A DNA stretch of 64,000 nt from positions 1-64,000 of the forward strand of contig JBPOJB010000019.1 in NCBI GenBank assembly GCA_052034005.1. The letters are read 5' to 3'. The DNA comes from JAAYDI01 sp052034005 (GTDB lineage: Bacteria > Planctomycetota > Planctomycetia > Pirellulales > Pirellulaceae). Position numbers and translations under genes: made by a program. The notes under the pieces were generated by a model. That model made no database searches and had not been told where the DNA came from. It saw only the letters and a program-made list of their open reading frames with translations. Positions 7,072 to 16,244 of this stretch are shown here, in pieces. Each line of letters opens with the position of its first letter. Within the stretch, counting starts at the first letter, position 1.

Positions 7072-8127
7072 ATGGACCGACGTTCCTTTCTGGGGGCGGT
7101 AGCCTGCCTGGCGGCCGGCCCCCTGGCACGGGATCCGGCCGGCGCGGCGGACGACCCGCCCGCCCGTGCGACGCGACTGCGCATAGGATTCCTCGGCGCC
7201 GCCTACTCCCACGCGGCCCCGAAACTGGCGCTCTTGCGCGATCACCCGGACTTCGAACTGGTCGGGGTCTGGGAGGACGATCCGCAGGTCCGCGACCAGG
7301 TGGCCGGCCAGGGGATCGCGCTGCTGGCCCGGGACGACCTGCTGGCGCGCAGCGAGGTGGTTGCGGTGGAGTCCCCGGTGCCCGATCACGCGCGTCACGC
7401 GCGGATCGCCCTGGAGGCGGGCAAGCATGTGCACCTGGAAAAACCGCCCTCGCTGGAGATGGACGAGTTTCGGCTGGTGGTCGAGCTGGCGCGGCGGAAA
7501 CGGCTGGTCCTGCAAGGCGGGTACCAGTACCGTTACCACCCGGCGTTCGAGGCCGTCCTCGACGCGGTGCGTGGGGGCTTGTTGGGCGACGTCTACATGG
7601 TCCGCGCCATGATGAATAACCAGCTGGCCGCCGACCGGCGCGTGGAATGGGGCCGGTATCCGGGCGGCGTCATTTACGAATTGGGCAGTCACATGGTGGA
7701 CGCCATCGTGCGGCTGCTGGGCAAGCCGGACAACGTCACGCCGTTCCTCTTCACGCACGGCCCGCAGGACGACTCCTTCAAGGACAACACGCTGGCGGTG
7801 CTGGAGTATCCGCGGGCGATCGCCACGATCTCGTGCGCCACGTTCCAGCCTTCGTCGGGTGCCTATCGCGCCTTCGAAGTGCTGGGAACGGGCGGCACGG
7901 CAACGATCCGGCCAATCGAACCGCCGGAGCTCACCATCGACCTGGTGCGTGCGGCAGGCCCCTACCGGGCGGGCCTGAACAGGCAAGAGTGGCCCGACTG
8001 GCGGCGATTCGTCGGCGATTTCCTCGACCTGGCGGCGGCGGTTCGCGGCCAGCGACCGTTGTCTGTCACTCTGGACCAGGAACTCGACATCCACGAAACG
8101 CTGTTGCGCGCCTCGCGCATGTTGTAA
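7072..8127 (+). CDS. Gfo/Idh/MocA-family oxidoreductase with Tat-like leader
   Basis: A 351-residue NAD(P)-dependent sugar or inositol oxidoreductase-like protein. The start ATG 7072 gives MDRRSFLGAVACLAAG, a twin-arginine-like leader; the longer frame upstream is implausible. The Rossmann domain starts at LRIGFLGAAYSHAAPK, and the EKP motif is in HVHLEKPPSLEM. The C-terminal alpha/beta domain carries GGVIYELGSHMVDAIVRLLG, where GSH/D-type residues usually contribute the active-site histidine. The expected GxGxxG is degenerate (GFLGAAYS). It lies 109 bp after the DegT gene on the same strand and is probably co-transcribed with it. Substrate unknown. A short inverted pair, CCGAGC/GCTCGG, follows the stop codon. 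Confidence 0.88.
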   Translation: MDRRSFLGAVACLAAGPLARDPAGAADDPPARATRLRIGFLGAAYSHAAPKLALLRDHPDFELVGVWEDDPQVRDQVAGQGIALLARDDLLARSEVVAVESPVPDHARHARIALEAGKHVHLEKPPSLEMDEFRLVVELARRKRLVLQGGYQYRYHPAFEAVLDAVRGGLLGDVYMVRAMMNNQLAADRRVEWGRYPGGVIYELGSHMVDAIVRLLGKPDNVTPFLFTHGPQDDSFKDNTLAVLEYPRAIATISCATFQPSSGAYRAFEVLGTGGTATIRPIEPPELTIDLVRAAGPYRAGLNRQEWPDWRRFVGDFLDLAAAVRGQRPLSVTLDQELDIHETLLRASRML

Positions 8128-8272
8128 CCGAGCCCTTCGCAACGCTCGGCGTGATCGGCACCGGCGGCCGGGTCTGCCGGGTGTGATGGAGTGTCTCCTG
8201 CAGCATCCACGGCGTCTTCGCCTTCCACCGGTGCGCGTGCGGCGGCAGGTGGCCGTGCGAGACGACGCCCGG

Positions 8273-10630
8273 TCAGTCGGTCGCGTGCCCCCGGACGACG
8301 ATGACGCGCTCGACGCAGATGGCGTTCTGCTGATCGGGCCGGCCGTGTGGGAAACCGGGCCCCTCGAACTTGATGCTCGCCCAGATCTCGAACTTCTCGT
8401 CCGGCGGCGCCCCGTCGCCGACCGTGTCGATGGGAAACTGGATGATCCAGCTCCAGAAGAAGTAAACGTAGGTGGAAGGCGGCACGGCGGCAGGCGGCAG
8501 CTTGTACCAGTGGTAGCCCGGTCCCGGCACATCTTCGGGTCGGATCGTGGCGCTCACGAGGTGCTGCCGGCTCGTCGGCGCATAGCTCCCCCAGCCCATC
8601 GGCAACCTGTACTTCTCCAGGTCCTCGTCGGACAACTCCAGGCGGTTCGTGATGCCGGATGCAGCGTCCGGATCCGGCACGCGTTTCGCCTGGTCCTGGT
8701 AGTTGGACGACTGTTCGGCCGTGAAATCGCTGACATCCTTGGGCGGCAGGTGCCGGAACTGGTCGGGCACGCGCACGACGGCCGGCCGCACCAGGAGGGG
8801 CGTGAGTTCCCTTTCGGCTTCCGCGATGTGCGGCGCGCGCTCACCTTCGGGGAAACGCCGCGCGATCTGGGCGAACCAGGTCGCGCGGCAGCGGGTCTGG
8901 ATCGCGGTGCGGTCGAACGGGAATGTCTCGGGTGGCCGGTTGGTCGCGATCCACTGGCGCATCAGGGTGGGCCACAGGATCAGGCAGGCGCGGTCCACCG
9001 GCAGGCGCGCGTGGCGCACGCGGTCGACCAGCGTCTGGTTGCCGCCCACGGCCGCTTCCGCTTCATCGAACGTGCTCTGCGCGCGCTGCAGGAATTCGTA
9101 CGTCAGGTAGGTGTACCGCGCCAGGGCCGGGAACCAGTCCACGTTGGCGTGGACCGCATCCGCGGCGGCCTGCAGGTCGGCCAGGTAGCGCCGCACCAGC
9201 GGTCCTGCCGGGCCGTAGAACCCGTCCGTGAAGTCGGCCAACAGCGCGTCGGCATCGCGGTACGGGTCCTCCAGCAGCTTGATCATCATCCAGATCTTCA
9301 GGTCGCGCATATCGGCCAGGATCGCGTGTTCGTGCTCCGTGAACACGCCCTCGACATGGTGCTCGGCGAAGTAGCGGTAGTCCGGCGCGTAGGTGTGGAC
9401 CGTGGGCAGCGGCAGGCCGGGATGCGGATTGTACGTGACCGCGTAGTCCCAGATCCGCAGCTGTGCCGCGATTTGGCTCCACATGGCCAGCCGTTGAGCG
9501 AACGCCTGATTGTCGGGATGCGTGATCGGGCGCAGCAGGTTCGCGTTGGTGTCGCACAATCGCGGCAGCACGTTGTCCCTTGGCCGCAGCGTCTTGGGCG
9601 GGTCTTCCGTCATCTGATAGGCCAGCGTGTTGATCCGGATCTCAGGGTACTGGTCGCGCACCGCATCGGCCACGCAGTTCAGGAAATCGATCAGCGGCCC
9701 GGACTCCGACCCCTCGCGCCGCGCAATGGCCTGGCACGCCTCGCACTGGCACATGCCTCCCCAATCGTTCTGCGAGATGTCGAAATCCAGCGGCGCCGCG
9801 CGCCCGGCTTCACGGGCTTCGATCCGCGACTGCTCGATGTAACCGAGGAGCTTCTCGACCACCACGGCTCGCAGCTCCGGGTTGGTCAGGCAGAGCTGCG
9901 CCTGATCGGCCGTGCGTTTGTTGTCGATCAACGAGAACCATTCGGGATGCTTGTCGAAATGCTCCGCCGGTGGGATGTAGAAGTAGAACGTGTGCACGCC
10001 GTTGGGCGGGCCGTAGTAGACGCCGCCGCCGAGCGCTTCGTCGGTGGGCCCGAAGCCTTGGCCGTTGAGCCGATTGCGGACGCCGAACCGGCCCCCGTCA
10101 TGTGCATACAGAAGGTGGATGTCCCGATAGCTGAACCTCGGTTCGCCGTGTCGATCGAGCGATTCGACGTGCAGCGTCGGCTGCCGCGGCACATGTTCGT
10201 CCAGCGCCGTCCACCAACGCACGCCGAGTTCATCCTCCAGGACGTGGTAGACCGCGTAGAGGGTCCCGCGCGGACGACCGCCCACGAGCACCAGGTCCGG
10301 CCCGATCGCACGCAATGCCCACCGTTCCGGGCCCCAGCCGGACGGGTCCAGTCCGTGTTGTCGTGCAAAGGCGGTGGGCCCGACGTAGATGGACGGCCCG
10401 GGCGCGGCAGCCGATTCGCCGACGACCGCGAACGTGCCGCCCGTGATCTGACCCAGGTAGCCGGCCAGCTCGTCACAGGCCGTACGTTCCGCGGCGATCG
10501 CCCCGTCGGCCAATACGATCGCCATCTGCGGCCGGCCGTCCGTCGCCAGGGTTGCGGCCCGAACGGGAGAGATCCCCGCCAGGCACAAGCTCACGCTGAT
10601 CAGCACATACGGTAGGCGTTGCATGGTCAT
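8273..10630 (-). CDS. DUF4838 protein (alpha-glucuronidase-like fold), secreted
   Basis: A 785-residue protein with a signal peptide (MQRLPYVLISVSLCLAGISP) and, from about residue 30, a GH67 N-terminal-like domain: SIYVGPTAFA and LVLVGGRPRGTLYAVYHVL are characteristic. The central DUF4838 domain has FDISQNDWGGMCQCEACQAI and PEIRINTLAYQ, resembling the barrel of alpha-glucuronidases. The last 200 residues look like a separate binding domain. The start at 10630 overlaps the MFS stop by four bases (ATGA); the next ATG at 10624 is an alternative. The coupling suggests the enzyme releases a uronate or oligosaccharide that the transporter imports. Enzymatic activity of DUF4838 proteins is not established to my knowledge, so this is inference. 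Confidence 0.85.
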   Translation of the reverse strand: MTMQRLPYVLISVSLCLAGISPVRAATLATDGRPQMAIVLADGAIAAERTACDELAGYLGQITGGTFAVVGESAAAPGPSIYVGPTAFARQHGLDPSGWGPERWALRAIGPDLVLVGGRPRGTLYAVYHVLEDELGVRWWTALDEHVPRQPTLHVESLDRHGEPRFSYRDIHLLYAHDGGRFGVRNRLNGQGFGPTDEALGGGVYYGPPNGVHTFYFYIPPAEHFDKHPEWFSLIDNKRTADQAQLCLTNPELRAVVVEKLLGYIEQSRIEAREAGRAAPLDFDISQNDWGGMCQCEACQAIARREGSESGPLIDFLNCVADAVRDQYPEIRINTLAYQMTEDPPKTLRPRDNVLPRLCDTNANLLRPITHPDNQAFAQRLAMWSQIAAQLRIWDYAVTYNPHPGLPLPTVHTYAPDYRYFAEHHVEGVFTEHEHAILADMRDLKIWMMIKLLEDPYRDADALLADFTDGFYGPAGPLVRRYLADLQAAADAVHANVDWFPALARYTYLTYEFLQRAQSTFDEAEAAVGGNQTLVDRVRHARLPVDRACLILWPTLMRQWIATNRPPETFPFDRTAIQTRCRATWFAQIARRFPEGERAPHIAEAERELTPLLVRPAVVRVPDQFRHLPPKDVSDFTAEQSSNYQDQAKRVPDPDAASGITNRLELSDEDLEKYRLPMGWGSYAPTSRQHLVSATIRPEDVPGPGYHWYKLPPAAVPPSTYVYFFWSWIIQFPIDTVGDGAPPDEKFEIWASIKFEGPGFPHGRPDQQNAICVERVIVVRGHATD

Positions 10631-11898
10631 GACAAAGCTCCCTCGTGTTCGTCCCGGGCCAGAAGCTCCTCGCGCGGGCGGACCAGGAGCACGAGGATCA
10701 CCGAGACGACCGCGGTGGCGGCAAAGACGCCGAAGATGATGTTCAAAGGTACTTCCCGGTCGCGCAGCGTGCCGAACCCCCAGTCGGCCAGGCCGCCGCA
10801 ACTGATACTCACGAGGTTCATGATGCCGTAGCCCGTAGCGCGCAGCTCCGGCCGCACGATCTGCGACAGGATGGGCATGTTGTTGCAGTCGAAGAACCCC
10901 CAGCCTACGCCGAACAGTGCAAGGAACCCGACCGCCATCCCCAGCGTGCCCGCGTCGCCCACCCCGAAGATCGCCGGAATGATCAGGCTCATGCCGATCG
11001 CGCTGATGAAGATCCGCCCGCGATCGTGCCGACGCATCCAGCGGTCGGCGGCCCAGCCGCCGAAGACAGCACCGAAAATCGCCGCGATCTGCCAGGAAGA
11101 TGTAGCGGCCACACCCGCCAGACCCTGCGCGATCTCGAATTTCTCCTTCACAATCGCAGGACCCCAATCGCGCACCACCCAGCCCGCCAGCGCCGGAAGC
11201 GTGAAATAGAGCACCAGCAGGATGAACGAGGCGTTGCCCAGCAACTCGGTCACCGCGCGGGCTGGGGAGGTTTTCGAGGTCGTCGCTGCGGGAAGGTCGC
11301 ACGTCGGCGCATCACGGAGGAACCACACCAACGGGATCGCGTAGAGCATGCCGAAGATGCCGCAGGCGTCAAAGGCAAACCGCCAGCCGAGCTGCGGCGC
11401 GTCGGCCACGTACCCGCTGCAGCCGCCGATGATCACGCCGCAGTAGATCGCCATCTGGTGCAGCCCCACCGCGCGCGAACGCGTGCGCCCCGTGTGGAAA
11501 TCGGCGATCAAGGCCAGCGCCGCCGGGATGTAGAACGCCTCGCTGATCCCCATCAACGAACGGGCCCAAAGCAGTTCCGAATAGGTCGTGGTGTGCCCCG
11601 TCCACCAGGTCACCGCCGACCAGACGAACAGGCTGCTGCAGATCGTCAGCCGGCGGCTGAACCGGTCAGCCAGGTAGCCGCCAATGGGGCTCAGAATGGC
11701 GTACACCCACTTGAACTGCCCCAGCATGAACCCCCAGTTCTGATCCGTACCGATGCTCGGGATGTCCGCCATGACCGAGAACTTCATCGAGGCCAGCATC
11801 TGGCGGTCGAGATAGTTCAGCAGCCCGACCGGCATGAGCAGGATGACGACCAACCACGCGGTGCGGCCCAGTGTGGCCTCGGAGGGTTTCGTGCCCAT
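10627..11898 (-). CDS. MFS transporter, anion:cation symporter (hexuronate/sugar-acid-like)
   Basis: A 423-residue inner-membrane protein with about twelve hydrophobic segments. The start at 11898 gives MGTKPSEATLGRTAW. The first helix contains NYLDRQML, typical of the ACS family that includes ExuT and GudP, and the loop 2-3 signature is GGYLADRFSRR. A cytosolic central loop lies near residue 210-220 (DLPAATTSKTSPARA). ACS members import hexuronates, aldarates or other organic anions with protons or sodium. Its stop codon overlaps the start of the DUF4838 gene, so both are translated from one message and probably serve the same sugar acid. It is divergent from the Gfo/Idh gene at 12276. Confidence 0.88.
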   Translation of the reverse strand: MGTKPSEATLGRTAWLVVILLMPVGLLNYLDRQMLASMKFSVMADIPSIGTDQNWGFMLGQFKWVYAILSPIGGYLADRFSRRLTICSSLFVWSAVTWWTGHTTTYSELLWARSLMGISEAFYIPAALALIADFHTGRTRSRAVGLHQMAIYCGVIIGGCSGYVADAPQLGWRFAFDACGIFGMLYAIPLVWFLRDAPTCDLPAATTSKTSPARAVTELLGNASFILLVLYFTLPALAGWVVRDWGPAIVKEKFEIAQGLAGVAATSSWQIAAIFGAVFGGWAADRWMRRHDRGRIFISAIGMSLIIPAIFGVGDAGTLGMAVGFLALFGVGWGFFDCNNMPILSQIVRPELRATGYGIMNLVSISCGGLADWGFGTLRDREVPLNIIFGVFAATAVVSVILVLLVRPREELLARDEHEGALS

Positions 11899-12275
11899 CG
11901 TTCAGCTGATCCTTGTCGCGAGGCCTGTCCCTGGTGTTCGGCATGCGCGCCGGCGCAGCGCGGACGGACACACCGCTCGTGGCCGCACTGACCACCTGGA
12001 TGAACGTTCGGCACTTCATCGTGCCGGAACCCTCACCTCCGGAACGCCGCGTCCCAACCGCGCGTTGCCGGATTATCGCAAATGAAACACCTCAGGATCA
12101 ACGTGGGGCACGACGCATCCTGTCTGTCAGGATTCGGCAACCGGCAAGACGCCCGATCCCCGGCATGACCGCCTGGGAGTCTATCCCACTGGTTTGCCTG
12201 CCGGGAGCGGGTTACATTGGCGACTGGGTCCGTAGGGTGATCATCCATATTGAGTATTGCGAAGGGCGTGAGTTC
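11899..12275. other. Divergent intergenic region
   Basis: 377 bp between the leftward MFS gene and the rightward Gfo/Idh gene. It must hold both promoters, but I found no convincing -35/-10 pair or operator. Longer open frames here read through from the neighbouring genes and carry no recognisable domain. GAAGGG at 12261-12266 is a plausible ribosome binding site for the gene at 12276. Confidence 0.4.
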
Positions 12276-13634
12276 ATGAGCGGAATCGGCAAAGGCGACA
12301 CGCGTCGCGCATTCTTGAAGCAGGCTGGTTGTCTCGCCGCCTCGTCGCTGGTCGCGGCGGCGGCGCCGCGGGTGTTTGCGTCCGAGAACAACACGATCCA
12401 GGTGGCACTGGTGGGTTGTGGCGGCCGAGGTTCGGGGGCGGCGGTCAACGCACTGGCAACGACCAGTGGCCCGATCAAGCTCGTGGCTATGGCCGACGTG
12501 TTTCCACAGCGGTTGGCGCAAAGCCTCCAGGGGATTTCGGACGCCCATCCGCACCAGGTGGACGTGCCGAAGGAGCGCCAGTTCATCGGGTTCGACGGCT
12601 ACCGGCACGCCATCGACTGCCTCAGCCCGGGCGATGTCGTGATCCTCACGACGCCCTGTGCCTTTCGCGGCGTCCATTTCGACTACGCCATCGAGAAGGG
12701 CGTCCACGTGTTCATGGAGAAGCCGACCACGGTGGATGGACCGAGCACACGCCGCATGCTCGCGCTGGCCGAACGCAGCGAGAAGAAGAACTTGAAGGTC
12801 GGCGTCGGACTGATGTGCCGCCACTGCCAGGCTCGCTGGGAGCTGCTGGACCAGATCCAGGCTGGCCGGATCGGCGAGGTGGTCTATCTGAAGACGTACC
12901 GCCTCGTGACGCCCGCAGGGTTCTGCGGTCCCAAGCCGGACGATATGACGGAGCTACTCTACCAGGTGAAGAACTACCTGAGTTTCATGTGGGCGAGCGG
13001 CGGGCTGGTCCACGACTTCACCAGCCACAACATCGACGAATGCTGCTGGATGAAAGGCGCCTGGCCCGTCCGCGCCGAAGGGATGGCCGGCCGCTACTAT
13101 CGCGGTGGGGCCGTGGATCAGAACTTCGACCATTACTCGGTGGAATATACGTTCGCGGACGGCACGAACCTGTTCGTCAACGCCCGGAACATGGACGGCT
13201 GTCACGGCCGTTTTGCCAGTTACGCGCACGGCACGAAGGGCTCGGCCATTATCTCCACCTACATGCACACGCCCGCCAAGTGCCGCATCTACAAGGGACA
13301 CAACTTCCGCGACGACGAACTGGTCTGGTCGGCGTCCCAGCCCGAGCCGGACCCGTACCAGCTCGAGTGGGACCACCTGATCGACGCCATCCGGAACGAC
13401 CGGCCCTTCAACGAAGCCAGGCGCGGGGCGGAAGCCTGCCTGGTGCAGATCATGGGCCGCATGGCCGCGAACACCGGCCAGATCGTCACCTGGGACGCGG
13501 CGCTCAATCACCCTCAAGAGCTGGCGCCCGGCCTGGACCAGCTGACGATGGACTCGCCCGCACCGCTGCATGCCGATCCCGACGGCTTGTATCCGTTCCC
13601 GCAGCCGGGTCTGCTGGAAGACCGGGAGTATTAG
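12276..13634 (+). CDS. Gfo/Idh/MocA-family oxidoreductase, Tat-exported
   Basis: A 452-residue oxidoreductase. The start at 12276 (MSGIGKGDTRRAFLKQAG) provides a clear Tat signal with hydrophobic core CLAASSLVAAAAP. The mature part begins with the Rossmann fold VALVGCGGRGSGAA (GxGxxG), and the catalytic lysine is in HVFMEKPTTVDG. The C-terminal domain has MWASGGLVHDFTSHNIDECC, a pattern of the large planctomycete subgroup of exported Gfo/Idh proteins, then GTKGSAIIS. Length (about 450) matches that subgroup and exceeds the cytosolic enzymes. The substrate is not predictable. It is divergent from the DUF4838/MFS pair, which suggests a shared sugar-acid context. Confidence 0.92.
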   Translation: MSGIGKGDTRRAFLKQAGCLAASSLVAAAAPRVFASENNTIQVALVGCGGRGSGAAVNALATTSGPIKLVAMADVFPQRLAQSLQGISDAHPHQVDVPKERQFIGFDGYRHAIDCLSPGDVVILTTPCAFRGVHFDYAIEKGVHVFMEKPTTVDGPSTRRMLALAERSEKKNLKVGVGLMCRHCQARWELLDQIQAGRIGEVVYLKTYRLVTPAGFCGPKPDDMTELLYQVKNYLSFMWASGGLVHDFTSHNIDECCWMKGAWPVRAEGMAGRYYRGGAVDQNFDHYSVEYTFADGTNLFVNARNMDGCHGRFASYAHGTKGSAIISTYMHTPAKCRIYKGHNFRDDELVWSASQPEPDPYQLEWDHLIDAIRNDRPFNEARRGAEACLVQIMGRMAANTGQIVTWDAALNHPQELAPGLDQLTMDSPAPLHADPDGLYPFPQPGLLEDREY

Positions 13635-13681
13635 TCGGTCTCGTATCGTCGGTCTCGTAATCGTCGTCTCGTATCGTCAAT
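13633..13681. repeat. Short imperfect tandem repeat
   Basis: Three close copies of TCG(G/T)TCTCGTA(A)TCG follow the Gfo/Idh stop codon. Period is about 16 bp with one-base slips. It looks like replication slippage in the gap between two convergent genes. Confidence 0.55.
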
Positions 13682-13766
13682 CGTGCATTGACGAATGCGG
13701 GCTCCCAGCGGAAGTCCACGGCGCCCACCGCGCGCGCCACGACGCCTTCGGCGTCCTGCCTGTCGC

Positions 13767-15020
13767 CTATCGCACGTCGGCCAACCGGCAGATCGCCTCG
13801 CACGCGGCGTCGAGCCGGTGCGGGTCGGTGGCCCGCTCGGCGACGGCGCGGCAGCGCTCGAGGATGGCGGGGCTCTCGAGCAGTTCCGCCAGCCGTCGGG
13901 CCGCCAGTCGCGGCCGAAACGCACGGCGCGCGATGGTGCGTGCCACGCCCAGGCGCACCGCGCGTGCCGCATTGTCCGGCTGGTCGAAGGCCATTGGCGT
14001 GATAAGTTGCGGGATGCCGGCGGCACAGCTCTGGGCCGTCGTGCCGATCCCACCGTGGTGGACGATCGCGGCGCAGTGCGGCAGCAGGTCGTTCATCGGC
14101 ACGAACTCGAAGTGCCCGACGTCCGACGGGAGGTCGGCCGGGAGCTGCTCACGATACCGCGTGAGCAGGATGCCGCGCCGCCCGAGCCGCCGGCACACAT
14201 CGATCGCCGTGCGGAAGAAGGACTCACCATGCCGCATGGCCGTGCCCGGTGTGAAGACGATCGGCGGCGAGCCCGCGTGCAGGAAATCGACCAGCGCGGC
14301 GGGCAGCGGGCAGCTCGGCACGCCGTCATACAGGGGGAACCCCGCCAACAGGCTCTGTGGCGGCCAGTCGGGTTGAGGCGACGCGAACCAGTCGGGGAAC
14401 AGGCCGACGACCAATTGCGGCGAGAGCCACCAGTCGCGCAGGATGCGTCGCGCGGGCGGCAGATGGAACTGCGATCGAAACGCGTTGAGCGGCTTCGCGA
14501 TTCTCAGATCGACCAGCTGGTCCGCCAGCCAGTAGATGCCTCGTCGGCACCAGCGCGGCTGCCAGGCGGGCGGCGGCACCACGGGCAGCCGCGGCGTGTC
14601 CTGCAGACTGCGGAACACCGCCGGCTGGAGCTGCACGGTGGCCAGCGGGACCTGCAGGTGTTCCTGAGCGATCCGTGCGCCGAACGCGGCGGCGCTCGCG
14701 ACCACCACGGTCCGACCCGGCACATGCTGCCGCTCGATCACCGCATACGTTTCGGGAGTCAGCGCCAGCCAGGTCCGGATCACCATTTCCAGCCCGCGGC
14801 GCGGATGCCACAGGTCCCGGTCGGCGGCCATCGCGTCGTACTGCTGCCGCGTGCCGATCTCGATGAACTTCAAGCCCGCGTCGGCCGCGGCCGACGCGAA
14901 GTAGTCGTTCGTGATCAGAGTCACGTCGGCCCCGTAGCGCTGGAGCGCGACACCCAGACCAATCAGCGGATAGACATCGCCGTAACTGCCGAAGGTTGCG
15001 AGCAACGCCTGGATGGTCAT
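13767..15020 (-). CDS. GT1-family (UGT/GtfA-like) glycosyltransferase
   Basis: A 417-residue glycosyltransferase of the GT-B fold that would move a sugar from a nucleotide donor to a small hydrophobic acceptor. The start at 15020 (MTIQALLATFGSYGDVYPLI) matches the family N-terminus, where GDVYP belongs to the acceptor domain; an ATG at 15119 would add an unsupported leader. The donor-site motif is HHGGIGTTAQSCAAGIPQLI followed by PMAFDQPDNA. The middle (residues 150-230) is rich in tryptophan and arginine, consistent with membrane contact or lipid acceptors. No biosynthetic cluster for an acceptor is adjacent; a sterol, hopanoid or carotenoid glucosyltransferase is possible. Divergent from the isomerase gene at 15375. 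Confidence 0.85.
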   Translation of the reverse strand: MTIQALLATFGSYGDVYPLIGLGVALQRYGADVTLITNDYFASAAADAGLKFIEIGTRQQYDAMAADRDLWHPRRGLEMVIRTWLALTPETYAVIERQHVPGRTVVVASAAAFGARIAQEHLQVPLATVQLQPAVFRSLQDTPRLPVVPPPAWQPRWCRRGIYWLADQLVDLRIAKPLNAFRSQFHLPPARRILRDWWLSPQLVVGLFPDWFASPQPDWPPQSLLAGFPLYDGVPSCPLPAALVDFLHAGSPPIVFTPGTAMRHGESFFRTAIDVCRRLGRRGILLTRYREQLPADLPSDVGHFEFVPMNDLLPHCAAIVHHGGIGTTAQSCAAGIPQLITPMAFDQPDNAARAVRLGVARTIARRAFRPRLAARRLAELLESPAILERCRAVAERATDPHRLDAACEAICRLADVR

Positions 15021-15374
15021 GAGCTTGTCATCGTTTCGGGTGCCCGCGATCCGGTCCCGGGTTCGTTCGGCGGCCAGGTGGGCCCCGCACCACGCTCGCG
15101 GCGCGTTGACGCTCATCATACCGCCCCTTTGGATCGCCTATCAAGAGCCTCGCCGACCGGGCCGGGCCTCCTGCCGCGAATCGGCACCCATCGGGGTCCG
15201 ACGCGGATTTCGGCGCGCGGGCCGCCAGACGTCTTGCCTTCCCGCTCCAGTTATGGGAGCGTGTGTCATACAGCGCGGATTCGCGGCGCGTCCGGCGTCC
15301 GGATCCGCGGGGCGAGATGGTGAACTTGTGGCGGTCCGGCGCTGTGCCGCCGGCGGAAGCGAAGGAGGGTGGAG
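15021..15374. promoter_or_regulatory. Divergent intergenic region with a small inverted repeat
   Basis: 354 bp between two divergent genes. CGCTCC-AGTTATG-GGAGCG at 15243-15261 is a perfect 6-bp inverted repeat and might be an operator. AAGGAGG at 15362-15368 is the strong ribosome binding site of the isomerase gene. No clear promoter hexamers were found. Confidence 0.35.
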
Positions 15375-16220
15375 ATGTCGTCGGGTATCAAGATCGGTGT
15401 CAACCTCGAATACGTCCGTCACGCCGACAAGAGCCTGGCCTACGGCGTGCAGTTGGCCGGCCAGATCGGTTACGAATACGTGGAGCCCTGTTTCTACATC
15501 GGGCGGTGCCTGATCGCCAACGCCGGCTATTGTCATCTGACGAGCCTGGACACGGACCCCAGCGAGATCCTCGACATCTGTGCCAAGGCCGGCGTGAAGA
15601 TCAGCGGCGTATCGGCCCATTCCGACCTGCTGAACCCCGAGTGGGGCGTGCTGTACGCGCGTCGCGGCATCCGTTACGCACGGGCTTTGGGCGTGAACAT
15701 CTCGCAGATCACCGAGGACATGTATCCGCCGGCCTGGATGACCGAGGAGAACGCCTACGCCATCATGAAGGTGAACTTGCTGGCCATCGTCGAAACCTGC
15801 GAACAGCACGGCGTATACCTCGGGATCGAACCGCACGGCCCCTACACCTCCAAGATCAAGTCCTTGCTGCGCATTCTGGACCTGGTGGACTCGCCCTGGA
15901 TCAAGGTGAACTACGACAGCGGCAACACGTTCCTGTCGGGCGAAGACCCCTACGCCATGCTCGACGCCGTGATCGACCGGGTCGTGCATGTCCACGCCAA
16001 GGACATCTCCCAGCAACAGGCCAGTGAGGAGCGTGGGAAGGTCACCGGCACGGCCGTCGGTTGCGCGTGCGGCGACGGCGAAATCGACTGGAACCGCATC
16101 GTCAGGCGCCTCAAGCAGGCCGGCTACACGGGCGTGTTGTCCGTGGAATGCGGCACGGAAGAACAAGCCGTCCGGTCACTCGCGCACCTCCAGAAAGTGC
16201 TGGCCGAGGAACAGGCCTGA
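15375..16220 (+). CDS. Sugar phosphate isomerase/epimerase (xylose-isomerase-like TIM barrel)
   Basis: A 281-residue AP-endonuclease-2-type TIM barrel protein. The start is ATG 15375, six bases after AAGGAGG; GTG 15369 would leave no room for the ribosome. The metal-binding pattern of the family is visible: Glu in LGIEPHGPY, Asp in KVNYDSGNTF, His in VVHVHAKDI and Glu in LSVECGTEE. CACGDGEIDW matches the loop near the C-terminus seen in epimerases and isomerases of this group. It has no signal peptide, so it acts in the cytosol, probably interconverting a keto-sugar or its oxidised form. It converges on the sialidase-type gene (24-bp gap). Confidence 0.9.
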   Translation: MSSGIKIGVNLEYVRHADKSLAYGVQLAGQIGYEYVEPCFYIGRCLIANAGYCHLTSLDTDPSEILDICAKAGVKISGVSAHSDLLNPEWGVLYARRGIRYARALGVNISQITEDMYPPAWMTEENAYAIMKVNLLAIVETCEQHGVYLGIEPHGPYTSKIKSLLRILDLVDSPWIKVNYDSGNTFLSGEDPYAMLDAVIDRVVHVHAKDISQQQASEERGKVTGTAVGCACGDGEIDWNRIVRRLKQAGYTGVLSVECGTEEQAVRSLAHLQKVLAEEQA

Positions 16221-16244
16221 AACCCGCCGCTTGCCGCCGGTCGC

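Noticed and set aside
8183..10615. 810-codon plus-strand frame
   Set aside because: Antisense to the DUF4838 gene, whose motifs are recognisable; no motif is found in the plus frame.
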